NCBI RefSeq assembly: GCF_018531375.1
Contig: NZ_JAHBOH010000001.1
Coordinates: forward strand, 2,666,001-2,730,000
DNA length: 64,000 nucleotides
Direction: 5' to 3'
Source: Cellulomonas fulva
GTDB taxonomy: Bacteria > Actinomycetota > Actinomycetes > Actinomycetales > Cellulomonadaceae
Shown here: positions 60,370-64,000 of the stretch, one piece after another
How the letters are laid out: the number at the start of each line of letters is the position of its first letter
Position numbering within the stretch: position 1 is the first letter of the stretch
Notes under the pieces: model-generated
Databases searched by the model: none
What the model was told of the DNA's origin: nothing
What the model saw: the letters and a program-made list of their open reading frames with translations, nothing else
Made by a program: the position numbers and the translations under genes

Positions 60370-63066
60370 ATGCGTACCGCTGAGATCCGCCAGCGCTGGC
60401 TCGACTACTTCTCCGAGCGCGGGCATGCCGTCGTGCCCTCGGCCCCGCTCATCTCGCCCGACCCGTCCACGCTGTTCGTGATCGCGGGCATGGTGCCGTT
60501 CATCCCGTACATGCTGGCGGAGCAGACGCCGCCGTGGCCGCGCGCCACGAGCGTGCAGAAGTGTGTGCGCACCCTCGACATCGAGGAGGTCGGCAAGACC
60601 ACGCGGCACGGCACGTTCTTCCAGATGAACGGCAACTTCTCCTTCGGCGACTACTTCAAGGAGGGGGCGATCACCTACGCCTGGGAGCTCGTCACGGGCA
60701 GCCAGGCCGACGGCGGCTACGGCTTCGACCCCGAGTCGATCTGGGTGACCGTCTTCCACGACGACGACGAGGCGGCGGCGCTGTGGAAGCGCATCGCCGG
60801 CCTGCCCGACGAGCGGATCCAGCGCCGCGGGATGCGGGACAACTTCTGGTCGACGGGCGCGCGCGGCCCGGCCGGCCCGTGCTCGGAGATCTACGTCGAC
60901 CGGGGGCCGCAGTACGGCGCCGAGGGCGGCCCGGTCGTGGACGAGGACCGCTACCTCGAGATCTGGAACCTCGTGTTCATGCAGTACGAGCGCGACAACG
61001 GCGGGACCAAGGACGGCTTCCCGCTGCTGGGCGAGCTCAAGCAGAAGAACATCGACACGGGCATGGGTCTCGAGCGCGTCGCCTACCTGCTGCAGGGCGT
61101 CGACAACATGTACGAGATCGACGAGGTCCGGCCGGTCATCGACGGCGCCGTGGCGCTGTCCGGCAAGCGGTACGGCGCGGACCACGACGACGACGTGCGC
61201 ATGCGCGTGGTCGCGGACCACGTGCGCTCGGGCCTCATGCTCATGGGCGACGGCGTCACGCCGTCCAACGAGGGCCGCGGCTACGTGCTGCGCCGTCTGC
61301 TGCGCCGGTCGATCCGCGCGATGCGGCTGCTCGGCGTCGAGGACCCGGCGCTACCCACGCTGCTCCCCATGAGCCGCGACGCGATGAGCGCGTCGTACCC
61401 GGAGCTGCAGCGCGACTTCGAGCGGATCAGCCAGGTCGCGTACGCCGAGGAGGACGCGTTCCGCCGCACCCTCGCTGCGGGGACGACCATCCTGGACACC
61501 GCGGTCGCGAGCGCGAAGCGCACCGCGCCCCCGGTCCCGGACGCGCGGCCGCTGCTGTCCGGGGCGGACGCGTTCCAGCTCCACGACACCTACGGCTTCC
61601 CGATCGACCTGACGCTCGAGATGGCGCAGGAGCACGGTGTGGACGTCGACCGTGAGGCGTTCACGACCCTCATGGCGGAGCAGCGCGCCCGCGCCCGGGC
61701 GGACGCGATGGCCAAGCGTGCGGGCCACGCCGACATCGCGGCGTACCAGGACCTGCACGCGGTGCTCTCGGAGACGGTCGCGAAGCCCGTGACCTTCGTC
61801 GGCTACACCGACGCGCAGGCGCGCTCGAAGGTCGTGGGCCTGCTCGTCGACGGCGTCCCGGTGCCGACCGCGACCGCGCCGGCCGACGTCGAGGTGGTGC
61901 TGGACGTCACGCCGTTCTACGCGGAGTCCGGGGGCCAGCAGGCGGACACCGGCACGATCGTGCTCGACGAGGGCGGCCGCATCGAGGTCGACGACGTGCA
62001 GGCGCCCATCAAGGGGCTGTCGGTGCACCACGGCCGGCTCGTGGACGGCACGATCACGCTCGGCGCCGCGGGCACGGCCGCGATCGACACCGCGCGCCGG
62101 CAGGCGATCGCGCGCGCCCACACCGCGACGCACCTGGTCCACAAGGCGCTGCACGAGTCCCTGGGCGAGAGCGCCACGCAGGCCGGCTCCCTGAACGCGC
62201 CCAGCCGGCTGCGGTTCGACTTCCGCTCGCCGTCGGCGACCCCGGCGACGGTCGTCGCCGAGATCGAGGCGCGCGTGAACGAGCGGCTGCGCGACGACCT
62301 GGAGGTCACCGACTCGATCAAGCAGATCGACGAGGCGCGCGCGATGGGCGCGATGGCGCTGTTCGGCGAGAAGTACGGCAACGAGGTGCGCGTGGTGTCG
62401 ATCGGCGGCGACTGGTCGCTCGAGCTGTGCGCGGGCACGCACGTCAGGCGGTCGGGCGAGCTCGGCCTGGTCACGCTGCTCTCGGAGTCCGCGATCGGGT
62501 CCGGCGTGCGCCGCGTCGACGCGCTCGTGGGTTCCGGCGCGTACGGGTACCAGGCGAAGGAGCGCGCCCTCGTCGGGCAGCTCTCCGGCCTCCTGGGTGC
62601 GCGTCCCGACGAGCTCGCCGAGCGGGTCTCGGGCCTGATGACCCGCCTCAAGGAGTCGGAGAAGGAGCTCGCCTCGCTGCGGCAGGCGCAGGTGCTGGCG
62701 GCTGCCGGCTCGCTGGCGTCGAACGCGCAGCAGGTCGGCTCGGCGCGCGTCGTGACGCACGACGCGGGGGAGCAGTCGCCCGACGACGTGCGCACGCTGG
62801 TGCTCGACGTGCGGTCGAGGCTCGGCGAGGCCGCGCCCGTCGTCGTCGCGGTCGGTGCCGTGAGCAAGGGCCGTCCCGTCGTCGTCGTCGCGACGAACGC
62901 CGCGGCCCGGGAGGCCGGCCTCAAGGCCGGCGCGCTGGTGCGCACCGCGTCCCAGGTCCTCGGTGGCGGGGGCGGCGGCAAGGACGACCTCGCGCAGGGC
63001 GGTGGCGCCGACGCGGCGCAGCTGGGTGCGGCCCTGGCGGCGGTGGCGACGGCCGTCGCGGGCTGA
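60370..63066 (+). CDS. alaS: Alanyl-tRNA synthetase
   Basis: The start is ATG 60370 with GAGGA five nt upstream; 898 residues. Catalytic core: [21 protein letters not shown], the [17 protein letters not shown] motif 2 region, [17 protein letters not shown] and [13 protein letters not shown] (motif 3). The editing domain carries [13 protein letters not shown] (HxxxH) and [14 protein letters not shown] (CxxxH). The C-Ala domain is Gly-rich at the end ([19 protein letters not shown]1-type). It charges tRNA-Ala and edits serine and glycine errors. It is followed by ruvX after 2 bp. Confidence 0.97.
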   Translation: MRTAEIRQRWLDYFSERGHAVVPSAPLISPDPSTLFVIAGMVPFIPYMLAEQTPPWPRATSVQKCVRTLDIEEVGKTTRHGTFFQMNGNFSFGDYFKEGAITYAWELVTGSQADGGYGFDPESIWVTVFHDDDEAAALWKRIAGLPDERIQRRGMRDNFWSTGARGPAGPCSEIYVDRGPQYGAEGGPVVDEDRYLEIWNLVFMQYERDNGGTKDGFPLLGELKQKNIDTGMGLERVAYLLQGVDNMYEIDEVRPVIDGAVALSGKRYGADHDDDVRMRVVADHVRSGLMLMGDGVTPSNEGRGYVLRRLLRRSIRAMRLLGVEDPALPTLLPMSRDAMSASYPELQRDFERISQVAYAEEDAFRRTLAAGTTILDTAVASAKRTAPPVPDARPLLSGADAFQLHDTYGFPIDLTLEMAQEHGVDVDREAFTTLMAEQRARARADAMAKRAGHADIAAYQDLHAVLSETVAKPVTFVGYTDAQARSKVVGLLVDGVPVPTATAPADVEVVLDVTPFYAESGGQQADTGTIVLDEGGRIEVDDVQAPIKGLSVHHGRLVDGTITLGAAGTAAIDTARRQAIARAHTATHLVHKALHESLGESATQAGSLNAPSRLRFDFRSPSATPATVVAEIEARVNERLRDDLEVTDSIKQIDEARAMGAMALFGEKYGNEVRVVSIGGDWSLELCAGTHVRRSGELGLVTLLSESAIGSGVRRVDALVGSGAYGYQAKERALVGQLSGLLGARPDELAERVSGLMTRLKESEKELASLRQAQVLAAAGSLASNAQQVGSARVVTHDAGEQSPDDVRTLVLDVRSRLGEAAPVVVAVGAVSKGRPVVVVATNAAAREAGLKAGALVRTASQVLGGGGGGKDDLAQGGGADAAQLGAALAAVATAVAG

Positions 63067-63068
63067 CC

Positions 63069-63656
63069 GTGGCACCGTCCGACGCGAGCCGGGCCGCGCG
63101 CGACGAGGTCGTGCGCGGCCCGCGCCTCGCCGTCGACGTCGGCACGGTCCGCGTCGGGCTCGCGGCGAGCGACCCGGACGGGCTCGTCGCGACCCCGGTG
63201 GAGACGCTGCCGCGCGACTTGCGGCGACGGCCCGGACGGCTGCCCAAGGACCTCGCGCGGATCGTGCGGGAGGCGCGCGAACGATGTGCGGAGTGTGTGT
63301 ACGTCGGGTTGCCGAGGCACCTGTCAGGGGCGGAAAGTCCCTCTTCTGCCGCGGCACGCGGTTACGCTGACATGCTGGCGCAGGCCGTCGCACCCGTCCC
63401 GGTGCGGCTGGTCGATGAACGGATGAGCACGGTGTCCGCGCATCAGGCGCTGCACGCGGCCGGCCGATCCGGTCGCCATCACCGTGACGTGGTCGACCAG
63501 GCCGCGGCGGTGGTGATCCTGCAGTACGCGTTGGACGCCGAGCGTGCGACGGGGCGTCGTCCCGGAGAACGGGTCGAGGTCGCCCCGGAGCTCGACGGGA
63601 CGCGTCAGGGGGCTGCGGGCGGACCGACGGACGACGGTGGAGCTACGCACTCGTGA
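63069..63656 (+). CDS. ruvX: RuvX/YqgF Holliday-junction resolvase-like RNase
   Basis: The start is GTG 63069; 195 residues. The RNase-H-like fold has RLAVDVGTVRVGLAASD (catalytic Asp), VYVGLPRHLSGAESPSS, VRLVDERMSTVSA and DVVDQAAAVVILQ. The expected 'GN..P' NPL motif reads GLPRHLSG. YqgF is required for 16S rRNA 5' processing in E. coli. A 45-residue hydrophilic C-terminal tail is present. It lies between alaS and mltG, with a 4-bp overlap to the latter. Confidence 0.92.
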   Translation: MAPSDASRAARDEVVRGPRLAVDVGTVRVGLAASDPDGLVATPVETLPRDLRRRPGRLPKDLARIVREARERCAECVYVGLPRHLSGAESPSSAAARGYADMLAQAVAPVPVRLVDERMSTVSAHQALHAAGRSGRHHRDVVDQAAAVVILQYALDAERATGRRPGERVEVAPELDGTRQGAAGGPTDDGGATHS

Positions 63657-64000
63657 ACGACAGCCAGGGCACGACGGACACCCTGTGGTGGACGGGCGAC
63701 CGGACCGAGGACACCAACGTCCTCGGCCAGGACCCCGCGCCGCAGCGGCGTGAGCGACCCGCGGGCCGGGCCCGCGCCGCGCGCGCCCGCCGGGCGCAGC
63801 GTCGGCGCTCGCTCGTCGTCGTGCTCGTCGTGCTCGCGCTGGTGCTCGGTGCCGGCTACGTCGTCGCGTCGCTGCTCGACGTGCGCCCCGGCGGCGGCGA
63901 CGAGCCGACCGCCTCGGTCGCCGCGTCGGACGACTTCACGGGTCCGGGCCACGGCTCCGCGACCGTGACGATCGAGAAGGGCGCGAGCGGGGCGGAGATC
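63653..64000 (+). CDS. mltG: Endolytic transglycosylase MltG-like, N-terminal part only
   Basis: The frame starts at GTG 63653 (GTGA overlap with ruvX) and is still open at the window end. The 116 visible residues comprise a hydrophilic cytoplasmic part rich in Arg ([18 protein letters not shown]), one transmembrane segment (~53-73, SLVVVLVVLALVLGAGYVVA) and the start of the extracellular domain (GSATVTIEKGASGAEI), which matches the LysM-like MltG opening 'V.I..GAS...I'. The order alaS-ruvX-mltG is conserved in actinobacteria. The enzyme cleaves nascent peptidoglycan strands. The catalytic Glu lies beyond the window. Confidence 0.85.
   Translation, partial: MNDSQGTTDTLWWTGDRTEDTNVLGQDPAPQRRERPAGRARAARARRAQRRRSLVVVLVVLALVLGAGYVVASLLDVRPGGGDEPTASVAASDDFTGPGHGSATVTIEKGASGAEI

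Overview
The window is very GC-rich chromosomal DNA, with nearly every third codon position G or C and frequent GTG/TTG starts and 1-4 bp stop/start overlaps. The gene content (PknG, PimA/PatA/PgsA phosphatidylinositol-mannoside genes, an SsgA-like protein, ANTAR regulators, a putative F420-type LLM oxidoreductase, an actinobacterial ruv-sec-relA order) points to a high-GC actinobacterium. A Cellulomonas-like member of the Micrococcales is my best guess. I see no insertion sequences, phage genes, CRISPR arrays, rRNA or replication origin.

Layout. (1) 1-5132: a four-gene signalling operon, pknG (5' end outside the window), zinc-ribbon PP2C phosphatase, vWA protein and zinc-ribbon FHA protein, joined by 4-bp overlaps. 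It is followed by a convergent membrane acyltransferase (5149-7257). (2) 7544-7826: a Gly-Cys-Val tRNA cluster, then small stress-type genes (RidA, a Rho-N-like protein, CsbD) around a dodecamer repeat, and an alcohol dehydrogenase facing an epimerase. (3) 12037-17977: a regulatory island in which two 'PAS-ANTAR protein plus SpoIIE-type phosphatase' pairs face each other across a shared terminator. One side carries a PAS-ANTAR-STAS fusion and a PP2C-HATPase-STAS fusion. No sigma factor is present. This is the most unusual part of the window. (4) 18208-23531: LLM oxidoreductase, histidine phosphatase, NAD(P)HX dehydratase, pabB, pabC and a convergent ssgA-like gene. (5) 23841-63656 and beyond: a long housekeeping block, mostly on the plus strand. 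It runs tRNA-Val, thrS, HIT, pgsA-patA-pimA, pdxS, Nudix, aminotransferase, pdxT, yebC, ruvCAB, yajC-secDF-apt-relA, (minus) DUF349 and cyclophilin, MBL fold, hisS, radical SAM, aspS, (minus) MMPL, rarA, rpsD, alaS, ruvX, mltG. From memory this order resembles the corresponding region of Mycobacterium tuberculosis with a few extra genes inserted.

How the genes work together. The left operon is a Ser/Thr phosphorylation circuit: kinase, phosphatase, phosphopeptide-binding FHA and a vWA partner. The island at 12-18 kb looks like a partner-switching network tied to ANTAR RNA-binding antitermination. The right two thirds cover aminoacyl-tRNA synthesis, PI-mannoside and phospholipid synthesis, PLP synthesis with a PLP enzyme embedded, Holliday-junction processing, Sec export and the stringent response.

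Regulation visible in sequence. At least a dozen starts lack a Shine-Dalgarno sequence and instead have a NANNNT hexamer 6-8 nt before the start codon, as expected for leaderless transcripts. A perfect LexA-type SOS box (CGAAC-N4-GTTCG) overlaps the start region of the radical SAM gene at 50657. Several GC-rich hairpins act as likely terminators between convergent genes.
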